The notes: generated by a model not told the origin, from the letters alone. Positions 33,670 through 43,417 are shown, numbered from the stretch's first letter. The stretch is DNA of 64,000 nucleotides from Fusibacter_C sp942493125 (GCA_942493125.1 OW818667.1:186001-250000); one strand, 5' to 3'. Made by a program: numbers and translations.

Positions 33670-34404
33670 CTACCGCGCCTCAGACTCAGGAGTCGCTACA
33701 GGTCTTTTCGCACGCTCACCAGTATCTTCATAGGCTGTATCATTAAATGCTGAACTTTCAATTGATTCATAACGAGTTTCATTTCTAGATTCGTGTTTCT
33801 CATCAGTTGCTGCCCTTGAATCATTAGTCGCTATAGAAGTTTGTGGATCCCTAGGTTTTGGTTTCATATAGTCCGCATAATTCTTTGACGGCTGAATGAA
33901 GCTTCTTTTATAAGCAGTTTGAAGCGCAATGGCATAAAATACAAGGTCAAACAGCTCAAACGTATCGACCATAAAGCCCATCAATTGACCGTAATCAAGC
34001 ACCTGCATCATCTCAAATAGCGTTATGCCATAATACTCTGCAACTACGATGATAACTGCCAACGTCTTGCCAAGTAAAATACTAAGTGTCGCAATCACAG
34101 CAGCTACAACGCCCCAAGTGGCTGAATCGCCTTTACCAGCCCACACAAAACCTTGTGACACGAGATAACCTACCGCAATCACAGCGATCCCAATATTATA
34201 ACCCGTAACTTTTACGACGATTGCCCATAATATGGCACCGACAATACCAAGTAAGATCGCGACTACGAGTCCTTTCATAGGATTGGGTTGCTTGATCTCC
34301 TGATGCATATAATCTTGTTGTCTGTAGTTATTGTTGCTATTTAGCGTATTCTCGTTATTCAACGTGTTGTCGTCTCTATGATTGTCTCTATTGTTGTCTT
34401 CCAT
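33670..34404 (-). CDS. Four-TM membrane protein with charged tails
   Basis: A 244-residue protein behind GGGGGA. The N-terminal 40 residues are Asn/Asp rich, four membrane helices follow (about 44-66, 70-88, 97-122 and 145-160), and the C-terminal 70 residues are hydrophilic. No family is recognised. It starts 23 bases after the TPR lipoprotein gene and its codon use and GC are like the core genome, unlike both neighbours, so this pair seems older than the surrounding island. Confidence 0.62.
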   Translation of the reverse strand: MEDNNRDNHRDDNTLNNENTLNSNNNYRQQDYMHQEIKQPNPMKGLVVAILLGIVGAILWAIVVKVTGYNIGIAVIAVGYLVSQGFVWAGKGDSATWGVVAAVIATLSILLGKTLAVIIVVAEYYGITLFEMMQVLDYGQLMGFMVDTFELFDLVFYAIALQTAYKRSFIQPSKNYADYMKPKPRDPQTSIATNDSRAATDEKHESRNETRYESIESSAFNDTAYEDTGERAKRPVATPESEAR

Positions 34405-34427
34405 AAATATCCCCCAAATTTCACGTT

Positions 34428-36182
34428 TTATTGCCCAATACTTTCAAGCTCTGGCCGACCTTTAAGTGGCGCCAATTCTTCATATGTTTCGAATATGTTT
34501 TCCAAATAATCTGAAAGTGTCATTGCAGTGATAAGCAGATCTACAGCGGCCTCCGTGGTTCCCATTTTCATAGCAATACGGGCTTGATACACATAGCCAT
34601 AAGCATCGTCCGGATAAGACTCTAAAAACTGCGCGTTGACTTGGTTGGCTTGATCAACGTCGCCAGATAGAATCAATGAATCGACCTGTGCCTGACTTGA
34701 GTAGTACGTGTCTTCGCTGTACATAACCGCCAGACCGTAGCTCTCTGCGGCCTGCTCGTAATCCTCTACAAAGTAGTAGGCATCGCCCAAATATTCATAG
34801 CCATAACCGCTTTCAGAATTGATGGCAACGATCTCAAGCGCAGCATTCATAAGCCTTTCAGGATCTTCATCATAATAGTAAAGATAGGCTTCGATTTGTA
34901 GACGCTCTTCCCTGCTGAGATTTTCTTCGACAGTATCGAGAACGCGCGCTAAAAGCTCAGGTTCATCCAGATAATGCACATCTTCAGCAACAACAGAATA
35001 CTCCGAATACGTCAACGCATCGTTTGATAATATTTCGCTATAAAGGCCAACACCTTGGACTTCTGACACATAATTGTATGAGAAATCCGCAAACAGCCTG
35101 TCCGCTTCAAAATCACCAGCGACTTCTCTATAATCCGCAGTCATCTCGTAACGATCGACGATGTTTCCAAGTTCGCTTTGGACGATTAATTTATCATAAG
35201 CATAAGATCTTTCGGCCGGTACTAATGAAACAAGCGCATCCAGACATTTCTCCTGGCCATCCAAGTCCTCTGTCTCCAAATAGCATGCGTAAAGACCATC
35301 CCAACCGTCTACGTCCATAGGCAGCATCTCAACATATTGCGTCCACACCTCTATCGCCGCATCATAGTCTTCCAGTTTCTGAGCGGCAGAAGCATAGCCA
35401 AAAATGGCATACGAGTTGTTTGAATCACCAAGCATGGCCTCATCATAATACCCGATGGCCGTTTCATAATCCTCAAGACCATAATAGCAATTGCCAAGAT
35501 TCGAAAGTGTGATGCTGTCCCCTGGTTCGTATTCCAGTGACTTCTCACAATACATCTTCGCATTTTCATAATCATAAATGTTCAGGTGTGCCCAACCAAT
35601 ATTGTTATAGAGCCCACCCAAATAAGAATCTTCAACACCCGATTCCAGAATCTCCAAATAGTTGGTGATCGCCGCTTCATTCTCCTCATTGCTGATGAGC
35701 AAATAGTTGAAATACAGCTTCTCATCAAGATTCATCTTAGAATAATGCTCTCGCTGCGCACCTATAACCTGCTCAACCAATGCATCACGCGCGTCATAGT
35801 CACCAAACCGCTCAAGCAGATCCACCTTGTTAGTGACCAACATCATGTCATCTGAAAATTCAAGCCCACGATTGACCGTCTCAAGCGCCTTGTCATACGC
35901 GCCATACATGATTTGAATGTTGCTGACTGTGTAAAGAATGTCGGTGTTTTTGTGCTTGACTGCAGCGTCCAAGTTTACCATGTTGGCGTATGCTATGGTG
36001 TAGAAGTCTGAGTCTAGTTCGGTTGAGGATTCGGACTCAGTGAATATTTGTGCTAGTTTTGGATCGATGTTTGGTTTGGTTTGGGTGCAGGCTGTTAGGG
36101 TTAGTGTTAGGGTGATGAGAGTGAAGGCAAAAATCAAATTAAAAATACACTTCTGATAAGTTTTGTTGATTCTAATAATCAA
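34428..36182 (-). CDS. TPR-repeat lipoprotein
   Basis: The TTG at 36182 lies five bases after GGAGG, giving 584 residues; a TTG four codons earlier is unlikely. The signal peptide ends in LTLTAC with Cys32 as the lipid site. The body has repeated 34-residue TPR units such as YLGGLYNNIGWAHLNIYDYENAKMYCEKSLEYEPG and YANYAIFGYASAAQ-like helices, with two blocks at about residues 150-330 and 430-570. It should be a membrane-attached scaffold outside the cell. It is co-transcribed with the four-TM protein gene. Confidence 0.75.
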   Translation of the reverse strand: MIIRINKTYQKCIFNLIFAFTLITLTLTLTACTQTKPNIDPKLAQIFTESESSTELDSDFYTIAYANMVNLDAAVKHKNTDILYTVSNIQIMYGAYDKALETVNRGLEFSDDMMLVTNKVDLLERFGDYDARDALVEQVIGAQREHYSKMNLDEKLYFNYLLISNEENEAAITNYLEILESGVEDSYLGGLYNNIGWAHLNIYDYENAKMYCEKSLEYEPGDSITLSNLGNCYYGLEDYETAIGYYDEAMLGDSNNSYAIFGYASAAQKLEDYDAAIEVWTQYVEMLPMDVDGWDGLYACYLETEDLDGQEKCLDALVSLVPAERSYAYDKLIVQSELGNIVDRYEMTADYREVAGDFEADRLFADFSYNYVSEVQGVGLYSEILSNDALTYSEYSVVAEDVHYLDEPELLARVLDTVEENLSREERLQIEAYLYYYDEDPERLMNAALEIVAINSESGYGYEYLGDAYYFVEDYEQAAESYGLAVMYSEDTYYSSQAQVDSLILSGDVDQANQVNAQFLESYPDDAYGYVYQARIAMKMGTTEAAVDLLITAMTLSDYLENIFETYEELAPLKGRPELESIGQ

Positions 36183-36233
36183 TGGTACCTCCAATATTCT
36201 CAGACTAATATTTTTCTTAGAAAGTACAAAATA

Positions 36234-37235
36234 CTAATCATTTTTTTTGTTTTGGTAGATTTGGATTTCATTTATTAATCGATCAATATCCGACATTTTG
36301 ACTAATTCAAATTTATATTTATCTTCTATTGACTTTGGAATACTATTTTTACAATTATCAATAATTTTAAGCATTGCTTCTTGTCTATCTAAATATAAAC
36401 AAAAAATATAGACATTATCAATATTTTTATCAATAATTTCGATAATTGAATTATTAGTAAATTGCAATAATGATGCTGGGCTAAAATCTTCGAAATATGT
36501 TGTAACTCCTATCCTTAAATCACCAATTAAAAAAATTGAATCAAATATATCATCTCCTTGCTTATGTGGATTTCCATGACCAATTTTTCCTGTTATGACA
36601 CCTTTCGTGCTTTTGATTTTAGACATAATCTTATTATGAACTTCAATGTACAATTCACGTCTATTCCCACGTTGGGTTGTTTCTTTTTCTTCATTTTCAA
36701 CTTCATGATTATCAGCTGTCTTCGAATTAATTGCACTCAACAACGAGGATTCGATTTCTTTGACTAACTCATCTTTATTTATATAGCCATTCTTTTCATA
36801 TGCTAAATTTGCAATCTTTTCAGACATGCCAGTAACTCTACCAGCAATGATATCTTCTATTCTTTTTTCTGTAATACCAGTTGAATTTTGAATTTTTATT
36901 AAAGCTTCAGTCGTATTCATGAATATTTGATTTTGAAGATGAATACTTTCGTCATTTCTTTTAATAATTGCAATTTCTGACATTTTTCCCAATTGTACTG
37001 CAGCTACTGCCAAAACAATTGATGCACCAGAAACTAATAAAGTTAAGACTAAACTTATAATATCAATAGTTGAATAAATTGATTGTTCCTTAGAAATATA
37101 ATTTTCAAATAATTTTAAGCTTACTATTCCAAGTAAAAACGAACAAATGATTATGATTAGTGTTTTTATTGATATATGTTTGTTAGTGGAAACAATATCG
37201 TTCGTATAAGTAGCAAGTTCATTATTGGTCTTCAT
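36234..37235 (-). CDS. Two-TM protein with a cytoplasmic C-terminal domain
   Basis: A 333-residue protein behind GAAAGGA. Two membrane helices lie at about residues 24-44 and 58-83, then a helical linker and a C-terminal alpha/beta domain (residues about 190-333: IFDSIFLIGDLRIGVTTYFEDF, NVYIFCLYLDRQEAMLKIIDN). The layout resembles membrane effectors in bacterial conflict systems, where a sensor or enzyme is tied to two helices, but no family is recognised. It is AT-rich like the island genes to its right. Confidence 0.55.
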   Translation of the reverse strand: MKTNNELATYTNDIVSTNKHISIKTLIIIICSFLLGIVSLKLFENYISKEQSIYSTIDIISLVLTLLVSGASIVLAVAAVQLGKMSEIAIIKRNDESIHLQNQIFMNTTEALIKIQNSTGITEKRIEDIIAGRVTGMSEKIANLAYEKNGYINKDELVKEIESSLLSAINSKTADNHEVENEEKETTQRGNRRELYIEVHNKIMSKIKSTKGVITGKIGHGNPHKQGDDIFDSIFLIGDLRIGVTTYFEDFSPASLLQFTNNSIIEIIDKNIDNVYIFCLYLDRQEAMLKIIDNCKNSIPKSIEDKYKFELVKMSDIDRLINEIQIYQNKKND

Positions 37236-37378
37236 AAATTGATATCCTTTCTAATTAATATTTTTCTATAAAATATACCGTCTAATACAAATATTGAAAT
37301 TAATAAGAGAAATGTCACATTATTTTTGAATTATGTTATTGCATAAAAAATTATCAAATGTGTCATTTTTTGAAGAAA

Positions 37379-38023
37379 CTAATTCATAGAAGCATATAAT
37401 TCCGATTCATATTTCAGCAACTCATTTTTGATACATTTTCGTATATTTGTTTCCTCTTCCTTAAGTATTTCGCCTTCTTTAAAAAGTTTATTTAAATAGT
37501 CACTGATATCAAGATTTAGTTGAGAGTATAAATTGGTAGTATATTTTTGTAACCACTCTAAATTATTGTGTTTCATATAACTATCTGTATAATATTTAAG
37601 GATTCCACTTATACTTCTATTATTATGCTCTTTATAAAAAGTTCCCAGTGCACCACTAATGCGACTTGTGTTTAAAATAGAATACAATTTTTTCTTGCTT
37701 TTAATTAGATTGTTTATTTTAGTTACTTCCTTACATGAATTTAATTCACCCACTATTGTAACAATAATGTTTCTAAAATCATTTTCAATCCTTTTTAAAT
37801 CATTACCATGAAATCTAGCAAGTTCATTCTTTTTATTCTCGACTTTTTGATTTACTTCGTCACAAGTTTTACAATATAATGAGTATTCAGTTTCTACTTC
37901 ACTTTTATAAGGTGGTTTTTTAGATGAATAATGATGTTCATATATTACGATACAACCGTTTCCACACTTACAAGTACTTCTTTCAATTTCTTTTGTTAAA
38001 TCTAATTCCCAACCAATCTTCAT
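37379..38023 (-). CDS. Hypothetical protein with an N-terminal zinc-ribbon-like motif
   Basis: A 214-residue protein. Cysteines at CKCGNGC and CKTCDEV near residues 18-55 could hold zinc; the rest is helical and charged. No domain is named. The start codon lacks a normal site: AAAGGAGGG is 37 bases away, but a perfect 10-bp hairpin between them would bring it to about nine bases. The gene is in the AT-rich island, downstream of decayed fragments. Confidence 0.5.
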   Translation of the reverse strand: MKIGWELDLTKEIERSTCKCGNGCIVIYEHHYSSKKPPYKSEVETEYSLYCKTCDEVNQKVENKKNELARFHGNDLKRIENDFRNIIVTIVGELNSCKEVTKINNLIKSKKKLYSILNTSRISGALGTFYKEHNNRSISGILKYYTDSYMKHNNLEWLQKYTTNLYSQLNLDISDYLNKLFKEGEILKEEETNIRKCIKNELLKYESELYASMN

Positions 38024-38032
38024 AATTATTTG

Positions 38033-38069
38033 TATGATTTTTAACTAAGGAAAAATCATACCCTCCTTT
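38033..38069 (-). promoter_or_regulatory. Hairpin-bridged ribosome binding site
   Basis: On the minus strand AAAGGAGGG is followed by TATGATTTTT, an 8-base loop, AAAAATCATA and then nine bases to the start codon of the 37379-38023 gene. Folding of the perfect 10-bp stem gives a normal spacing. The stem also contains a four-codon frame (ATG ATT TTT CCT TAG). Confidence 0.5.
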
Positions 38070-38253
38070 ATTTTATTTTTAGGTTATAATTTTCGAATAT
38101 TGCTGAATCAAGATTGCTTCTATAAAAAGGTGCTGACTTAAAATTGCATTCAATAAAAATTATATTTGATAAAGCAACATAAGAAAGATTTATATATGAA
38201 GAATCAATATCTCTTATTTCATTTGGCTCACCAAAACAAGGCCTACCAAACTC
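38068..38253 (-). pseudogene. 5'-truncated gene fragment with pentapeptide-repeat-like end
   Basis: An open frame of about 60 codons without a start, ending in LKIK and TAA. The translation includes NLSYVALSNIIFIECNFKSA and YRSNLDSAIFENYN, whose A(D/N)LxX-like pattern is that of pentapeptide-repeat proteins. Its 5' part is missing and the frame is closed upstream by a TGA. It overlaps the other fragment in another frame. Confidence 0.5.
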
Positions 38254-38357
38254 TCATTTTGTGCATCTTCTTTGATTGATTTGTATTGCGCCTAAAACGT
38301 ATCGAGTTTCTCTTTAAGACCTCCAGATTTGCTTACTCTGATGTAATTCGTACGCGT
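38214..38357 (-). pseudogene. Second gene fragment with an internal stop
   Basis: A frame reading SGGLKEKLDTF, a TAG, then AQYKSIKEDAQNESLVGLVL and a TAA. The codon-like quality on both sides of the stop suggests a decayed gene. The family is not recognised. The rest of the gap to 38589 (about 230 bases) shows no feature. Confidence 0.35.
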
Positions 38358-38589
38358 CAATATTTACTCATAATGATAATTGTCACAAGACAATTTGTAT
38401 AACATCAGGCAATAATTTTAGAGCCCTTTGCTCGATTGCATTTCTAATCTTGTGTCACTGATTGCCAATTACTCAATTAAATTACTAGTTTAGCCAAATT
38501 TGTTCCAAGCTCGGGTTATACCATATTTATTCATTTAGCCCTCAAAATAGTTCTAGCAACCCAATAACAAATTAGATTGCCAGAAACTA

Positions 38590-38997
38590 TTATTTGATTC
38601 TATCGTTTATCTTTTTGATTATAGCAGGCGTATTAAAACCTACGGGACCATTATCATTATCGGCTTCTTGAATATACTTTGGAATATTACCTTGATATCC
38701 AAAGGGTTTGACCGACAATATTGGTTTTCCATACTCTTTAGCACATTCAACTTCAAATTTGCACCAATAACTATTTTCCATAGCCATTCTTGCAAAAATA
38801 ATAAAATAATTGCATTGACGAACTTGTTCTTTTAAAGCTTTTTTAATTTCAAATATTTTTTTTGTGTCAAGCGGGTTAAAAGATGGAACTGAATAATCAA
38901 GAAATTTAAAATCATTATCTTTAAATTTTTCTACTAGTTTCTTATACTCATTATCGTAATCCCAACTATGTGATATAAAAACATTTGCCTTAGCCAT
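38590..38997 (-). CDS. ThsB-like TIR-domain protein
   Basis: A 135-residue single-domain protein behind AAGGAG. It opens NVFISHSWDYDNEYKKLVEKF and has a DYSVP segment and WCKFEVECAKEYGKPIL, features of the TIR-like (DUF1863) domain of Thoeris ThsB. Glu82 or Glu84 is the likely catalytic residue for NAD cleavage or cyclic ADP-ribose signal production. No ThsA (SIR2 or SLOG-TM) gene is adjacent. It is the last gene of a six-gene run from 43933, 24 bases after the preceding gene. Confidence 0.78.
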   Translation of the reverse strand: MAKANVFISHSWDYDNEYKKLVEKFKDNDFKFLDYSVPSFNPLDTKKIFEIKKALKEQVRQCNYFIIFARMAMENSYWCKFEVECAKEYGKPILSVKPFGYQGNIPKYIQEADNDNGPVGFNTPAIIKKINDRIK

Positions 38998-39021
38998 AAA
39001 AATTACTCCTTTATATTTATA

Positions 39022-40236
39022 TTAGAGATTTAAATTCAGTATCATTTTTTTGTGTGATTCATAAGTTGTTCTTTCCCACTCAATCAGATTAAAATCATAA
39101 AATAATTTTTCGTATTTTTCAGCTTCTTCAATCCTTTTGAGTGCAAATAAATTAGTTGAAAGCGTTGCAAATTTCCAATATTCAGATTTTGTATCACCTA
39201 ATTCTAATTGACTAAGCAAGCTATCAACTAGTTCAGTCCGGACACTTTTCGCTTCAAACTTGCAATAGGTCTTTTCATCTTCATCAACTTCGTTACTTAG
39301 GAGATCTAAACAAAAAGCGTAGTTGCCACCGGTATAGTGGTCACCAGTATTATGGAATCCTCTCTTATAAGACTTTATTGCTGAACGTAGCATTTCTTGA
39401 TCCTTTAATTCAAACCAAAGGTTCTTGTAGATTGCACCAGAAATGCCTAATGTTTCTGGATCATTAGTATCATTAACATTTAGTCTGCCAATTATCTCTA
39501 TAGCTTTGATGCAAGCCATTGTCTTATTGGGTTGTTCACTTTTATAAGTACAGAGTGCTTGTTGTTGTACATAATAATCATCGTTATCAATTATTTCACT
39601 TAAACGTTTCCAAATCTCTGCGGCTTTTACAAAATCATTTTGTTTCATAAAGATTCTTGCCTTTTCGGAAAGAACAAAAACACTTTCCTCCTTCTCAGCT
39701 AATTCATTAATCATATTTTCAAATAACTCATCATTAATATCATGTTGGTTTACATTCGGTATAAATTCATAAAGAGGACTATCAACTATTTTACTATTCA
39801 TAACTGATTTTATTGTTTCACGAAGTTCAAGTTGGCAACGTTTACTTTCATCCGTTCCTATATCATCACCCATGTGAAAATATGGAAATATTTTACAATG
39901 ATTTAAATCAAATGGAATTGAACTGTTTTCAATATCTTTCATAATAATTGTTGAATAAGACCTTGAAGCATGTCTAATACCAAGTTCATAAATAGCATTC
40001 GGGTTTAAAGTTGTTATGTCAGCGATAACTAGATCAGCCTTAATAAGTAATGCATACATGCTTTTATCAATAAGTGAGCTTTCTTTTATTTCATCAGCTC
40101 TAATGCATCTATACCCTTCTTGTTCAACAGCCGGTTTTATAATATTTTTATAAGTCGCATCTAGATTATATGTTTTTTGTATTGAATAATCCGTTTTTTT
40201 ACCAAATCCCATGATTACGAAACATAGTTTATTCAT
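39022..40236 (-). CDS. Deoxyribosyltransferase-like / TPR (TRAFs-binding, DUF4071-type) protein
   Basis: A 404-residue protein behind TGGAGAAG. The N-terminal 150 residues are Rossmann-like, related to nucleoside 2-deoxyribosyltransferase and TIR-like NAD hydrolases: KLCFVIMGFGKKTDY, YRCIRADEI and LVIADITTLNPNAIYELGIRHA with an Asp-Asn-Glu site. The C-terminal 230 residues are TPR-like helices of the TRAFs-binding type, the domain pair that also forms the N-terminus of animal ASK1 kinases. In bacteria it occurs in predicted conflict systems. It is probably the regulated effector or signal enzyme of the cluster. Confidence 0.75.
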   Translation of the reverse strand: MNKLCFVIMGFGKKTDYSIQKTYNLDATYKNIIKPAVEQEGYRCIRADEIKESSLIDKSMYALLIKADLVIADITTLNPNAIYELGIRHASRSYSTIIMKDIENSSIPFDLNHCKIFPYFHMGDDIGTDESKRCQLELRETIKSVMNSKIVDSPLYEFIPNVNQHDINDELFENMINELAEKEESVFVLSEKARIFMKQNDFVKAAEIWKRLSEIIDNDDYYVQQQALCTYKSEQPNKTMACIKAIEIIGRLNVNDTNDPETLGISGAIYKNLWFELKDQEMLRSAIKSYKRGFHNTGDHYTGGNYAFCLDLLSNEVDEDEKTYCKFEAKSVRTELVDSLLSQLELGDTKSEYWKFATLSTNLFALKRIEEAEKYEKLFYDFNLIEWERTTYESHKKMILNLNL

Positions 40237-40301
40237 TTTTCTTCTCCATGTTGATTGTATTTTCTATTTTATCTGTATATTGTCTTCTAAATACTTGTAA
40301 T

Positions 40302-41102
40302 CTAATGTTTTTTAATGACGGTAAGTTTTAATTCTTCATTATTCTCTGGTATCAAAAAACTTAATCTAGCCCAACCTTCAATGCCATTGTTTGTAACTAT
40401 CTTAACCCAGGGTTCAGAAACTCCTTTGTCATTTTTTCCAAATGTCAAATCGCCATACCAACTAACAAATCCACCATTTGCAACGTTATCAAGAATTTTA
40501 CAATTTAATGTTGATGGGATGTCTCTTACATTTAATGCGTTTGTAGTCCCATTAACTCTAAATGTAATTAAGCTTGTAGGTTGTGTTATATTCTCTCTTT
40601 TATTATAAGTATCCTCATTATCACCATTATGTGTTTGATCACTTTCTAAAAGTAACTTATCAATTGAACTTTCAAAATATGAATAATAGCGATTCGGGAA
40701 ATTAAGGAATTTATTGTCTGAATTATATTGTCTTGGAACAATAATTGCTAGTATAACCAACATATAGATTGTTACAAAATAGCTTTTTTTAATTTTTTTG
40801 GTGCTTCTTAAAACAACCACAATTTTCCCCAAGATAGCATCAATTGTACCAAATCCAGCAGAAATATTTTTATCAAAAGTATAGAATACACCACCGAATT
40901 TGTGATTAAATGCACTCACGGGATATTCTAATGTGATATATATTAATTTTAGGAGTTTAATAATTGCATGTGGTATCAATGACAATAGCATTTTTATAAA
41001 ATTGCCTAATAAAAAACGATATGTCGTAAATATAATGAGCAAAACCAAAATAACGCGAACATTAAATGGTATTAACATAAATGAACCAAACAAGGTTTGC
41101 AT
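40302..41102 (-). CDS. Membrane protein with an extracytoplasmic SH3-like domain
   Basis: A 266-residue protein whose ATG follows the previous TAA with no gap. Hydrophobic helices lie near residues 14-34, 38-55 and 108-124. The last 85 residues contain a bacterial SH3 (SH3b) domain: TNALNVRDIPSTLNCKILDN and WVKIVTNNGIEGWARLSFL. SH3b domains bind cell-wall or peptide ligands. It is the fourth gene of the TIR cluster and could link the system to the envelope or sense damage there. Confidence 0.65.
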   Translation of the reverse strand: MQTLFGSFMLIPFNVRVILVLLIIFTTYRFLLGNFIKMLLSLIPHAIIKLLKLIYITLEYPVSAFNHKFGGVFYTFDKNISAGFGTIDAILGKIVVVLRSTKKIKKSYFVTIYMLVILAIIVPRQYNSDNKFLNFPNRYYSYFESSIDKLLLESDQTHNGDNEDTYNKRENITQPTSLITFRVNGTTNALNVRDIPSTLNCKILDNVANGGFVSWYGDLTFGKNDKGVSEPWVKIVTNNGIEGWARLSFLIPENNEELKLTVIKKH

Positions 41103-41981
41103 TTATTCCCCCTCGAATTGTTTATTAATACCAGAATTTCTTCTTTCTTTTAAATCCGCATCTGTATTTTGTATTTGAAGTTTACTATCAACATTTTGAT
41201 TCCTAAAAAAATCTCTGGCATCAGCATCGGTTAAAATATCTAATCTTACAAGTTCTTTGATTTTTTCGAGTTTCTTCTCATATGTTGAATTATTGTATTC
41301 TTCAATTTTCAAAACTGCTTCTGCTTGTGTGATCTTATTATTAACCACTTCAGCCCAAATTGCATCACTAAAGGTAATTTCAGCCTTTCTTCCTAATTCA
41401 GCTGCATTAGATTTTATTACTGTATCTAGAACTTGATTATTCATTTTTCTAACATAATTTTTTGCCTCTTCACTTGGCATTGCATCAACAACCGAGATTG
41501 TATATTGAAATCCAACAGTGTCATCTATAGTTCCGATTTTTGCTAAAGTTGCTGCTAACTTTTCATCTAAATTGCTAAAGTCTAATATACTAAACTCCTT
41601 TGTAATTTGCCTTACATCTAAAGACAGTAAGTTGGTAAAGTAAGCTTCAACATCTAAATTTCTATTGCTATAGAAAGTAGTTGGTGAAACCACTTTTATT
41701 GTTGCTTTTGCATATACGTCAAAATAATATGAATTCTCTTTAGCGGGTGCTTTTATATGAATTTCTTTCACATAAGGAAATGTTGTTATTTCAACAAACC
41801 GTGTATATTTGCCTTGCCTAATCATTTTTATAGAAGTATATTCATCGATGATGATATCATCAAGTATGCCATCGGTAAGTAAATAAACCGAGTTATTTTT
41901 CTTTAATTTAGGTAATACAGGATAAAAACTAATTTTATAGGGCTCATCTTTTAATATAAACTTGTTACAAAACAATTCCAT
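41103..41981 (-). CDS. Possible SPFH/band-7-like protein
   Basis: A 292-residue protein behind GGAGG. The first 200 residues are beta-rich, with IIIDEYTSIKMIRQGKYTRFVEITTFPYV and VYAKATIKVVSPTTFY, then DVRQITKEFSILDFSNLDEKLAATL, a pattern like SPFH (stomatin/prohibitin) domains. A charged helical tail follows. SPFH proteins form membrane-bound oligomers. The assignment is tentative. The start overlaps the end of the upstream helical gene by 17 bases, and the stop touches the SH3 gene, so these products are probably made together. Confidence 0.5.
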   Translation of the reverse strand: MELFCNKFILKDEPYKISFYPVLPKLKKNNSVYLLTDGILDDIIIDEYTSIKMIRQGKYTRFVEITTFPYVKEIHIKAPAKENSYYFDVYAKATIKVVSPTTFYSNRNLDVEAYFTNLLSLDVRQITKEFSILDFSNLDEKLAATLAKIGTIDDTVGFQYTISVVDAMPSEEAKNYVRKMNNQVLDTVIKSNAAELGRKAEITFSDAIWAEVVNNKITQAEAVLKIEEYNNSTYEKKLEKIKELVRLDILTDADARDFFRNQNVDSKLQIQNTDADLKERRNSGINKQFEGE

Positions 41982-43407
41982 TTTGGGCCTCCTTATTTAT
42001 TTTGTTTATTTCATCAATCAGATTATCGGCTAAATCATTGTTACATCTTTCTAAATAAAAGATCACATCTTTACAAATAGAATCGGTTACCATACTAATA
42101 GCAATAAAATACGCGACAAGACGTTTGTAGGTTCTTTCATCATAATTGTAGTTCGACAACTCTTTTATATAAGCTTTCAATATGATATAAAGACGTTTTC
42201 TGTAATCATATTTGCTCATGATTTCATTGAGTATTATCGATATTCGCTCTAAGTCATTTTTCGTTGAAAATATAACAAGTGGTAAATCTTTATTTTCATT
42301 TGATACAAAATAGTATGCATATCTAAGTAAATTCAAATAGGATTTTAAAGCCATATCTCGGTTATGTTTATCTCCACAAAAAAGATCATTAAGAACATCG
42401 ATTATTAAATAATTTATTAATTCAGAATGCGAGCAAGCCATAGCAAAAAATAATAGTGAATCCTTATTACCTTTAATCAAATTTATAGTAATTATTTTTT
42501 TGAAACCGCTTTTAATTTCTGGAGGCAAATCGTTTATGTTTAAATAAGAGACAAAAACAACATAGGATTTCCAATAGTTTTTATCTAACCATTCTGCCGC
42601 TAATTCAATTGCGAATTTCTCCATAATTGGCATTTTATAAAGTGTGAATGCCAATGCACCTAAAAGTCCAATATTCTTTTCATTTTCACATAACCTTGGA
42701 ATAATTCTTGATTTTGCATCAGATGGGTCCAAACTGATAAGTTGTTTGAAAGCCATTGTCAATTGATACGCGTTTAATTTATTGGTGTTTTCTTGATCAA
42801 CTATTAAAATCAACCAATTTGTTATACTTTGTCGTAATTTGGGAAATTGTTCCCATATAACAACGAGCAACAAACTGTCTTCTGAAGAAAGACCAACACA
42901 TTTTTGATCTTCGTCTGTTTCGAACAACTTGCCGTTGATAGTTTGTAATAAAGAATTTATTGAAATATAAGTGCTTCCATAATACGTTTCACGTACTTCG
43001 CCATCAGCAACATCCTGAATCAAGTTTGGCATTGAATCTTGTAATAATGTCATCAATGTAGGTATTTCAGAAATGGGTACAATTTCAAAGGCGCTAATTA
43101 TGATTGCTAATATAAGACTTTCATTGTTATCTCTATTTTCTATAAAATCAATACAGTCACTAACCTCTGTCAGATTAAATACTTTTTTTTTTGAACTATT
43201 TGTCCCAAAAGATTCAAGTATTCTTTTAAAACCACTTTGTCCATTTAAGTAGGCATTGCCAATAAATACTTGATATTCAGCATGGTTCCCGGTATTATTC
43301 ATCTCAGTATTATTTTTCTTACCTCTAATTAAATCAGATGCGTCTTGTAAATCTTCGCTTTCGCTTACGACATCCTCATTTAATTCGTCTTGTAGATTGT
43401 CCTCCAC
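41965..43407 (-). CDS. Large helical protein of unknown function in the TIR cluster
   Basis: About 480 residues. The GTG at 43407 lies eight bases after GAGG and is preferred; a GTG three codons earlier (43416) is possible. After an acidic N-terminus comes EYQVFIGNAYLNGQSG, then an all-helical body with repeated helix pairs reminiscent of HEAT-like or TPR-like scaffolds. There are no membrane segments. No family is recognised. It begins 10 bases after the TIR gene's stop and overlaps the next gene. Confidence 0.55.
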   Translation of the reverse strand: MEDNLQDELNEDVVSESEDLQDASDLIRGKKNNTEMNNTGNHAEYQVFIGNAYLNGQSGFKRILESFGTNSSKKKVFNLTEVSDCIDFIENRDNNESLILAIIISAFEIVPISEIPTLMTLLQDSMPNLIQDVADGEVRETYYGSTYISINSLLQTINGKLFETDEDQKCVGLSSEDSLLLVVIWEQFPKLRQSITNWLILIVDQENTNKLNAYQLTMAFKQLISLDPSDAKSRIIPRLCENEKNIGLLGALAFTLYKMPIMEKFAIELAAEWLDKNYWKSYVVFVSYLNINDLPPEIKSGFKKIITINLIKGNKDSLLFFAMACSHSELINYLIIDVLNDLFCGDKHNRDMALKSYLNLLRYAYYFVSNENKDLPLVIFSTKNDLERISIILNEIMSKYDYRKRLYIILKAYIKELSNYNYDERTYKRLVAYFIAISMVTDSICKDVIFYLERCNNDLADNLIDEINKINKEAQNGIVL

Positions 43408-43417
43408 TGGCTTCACC

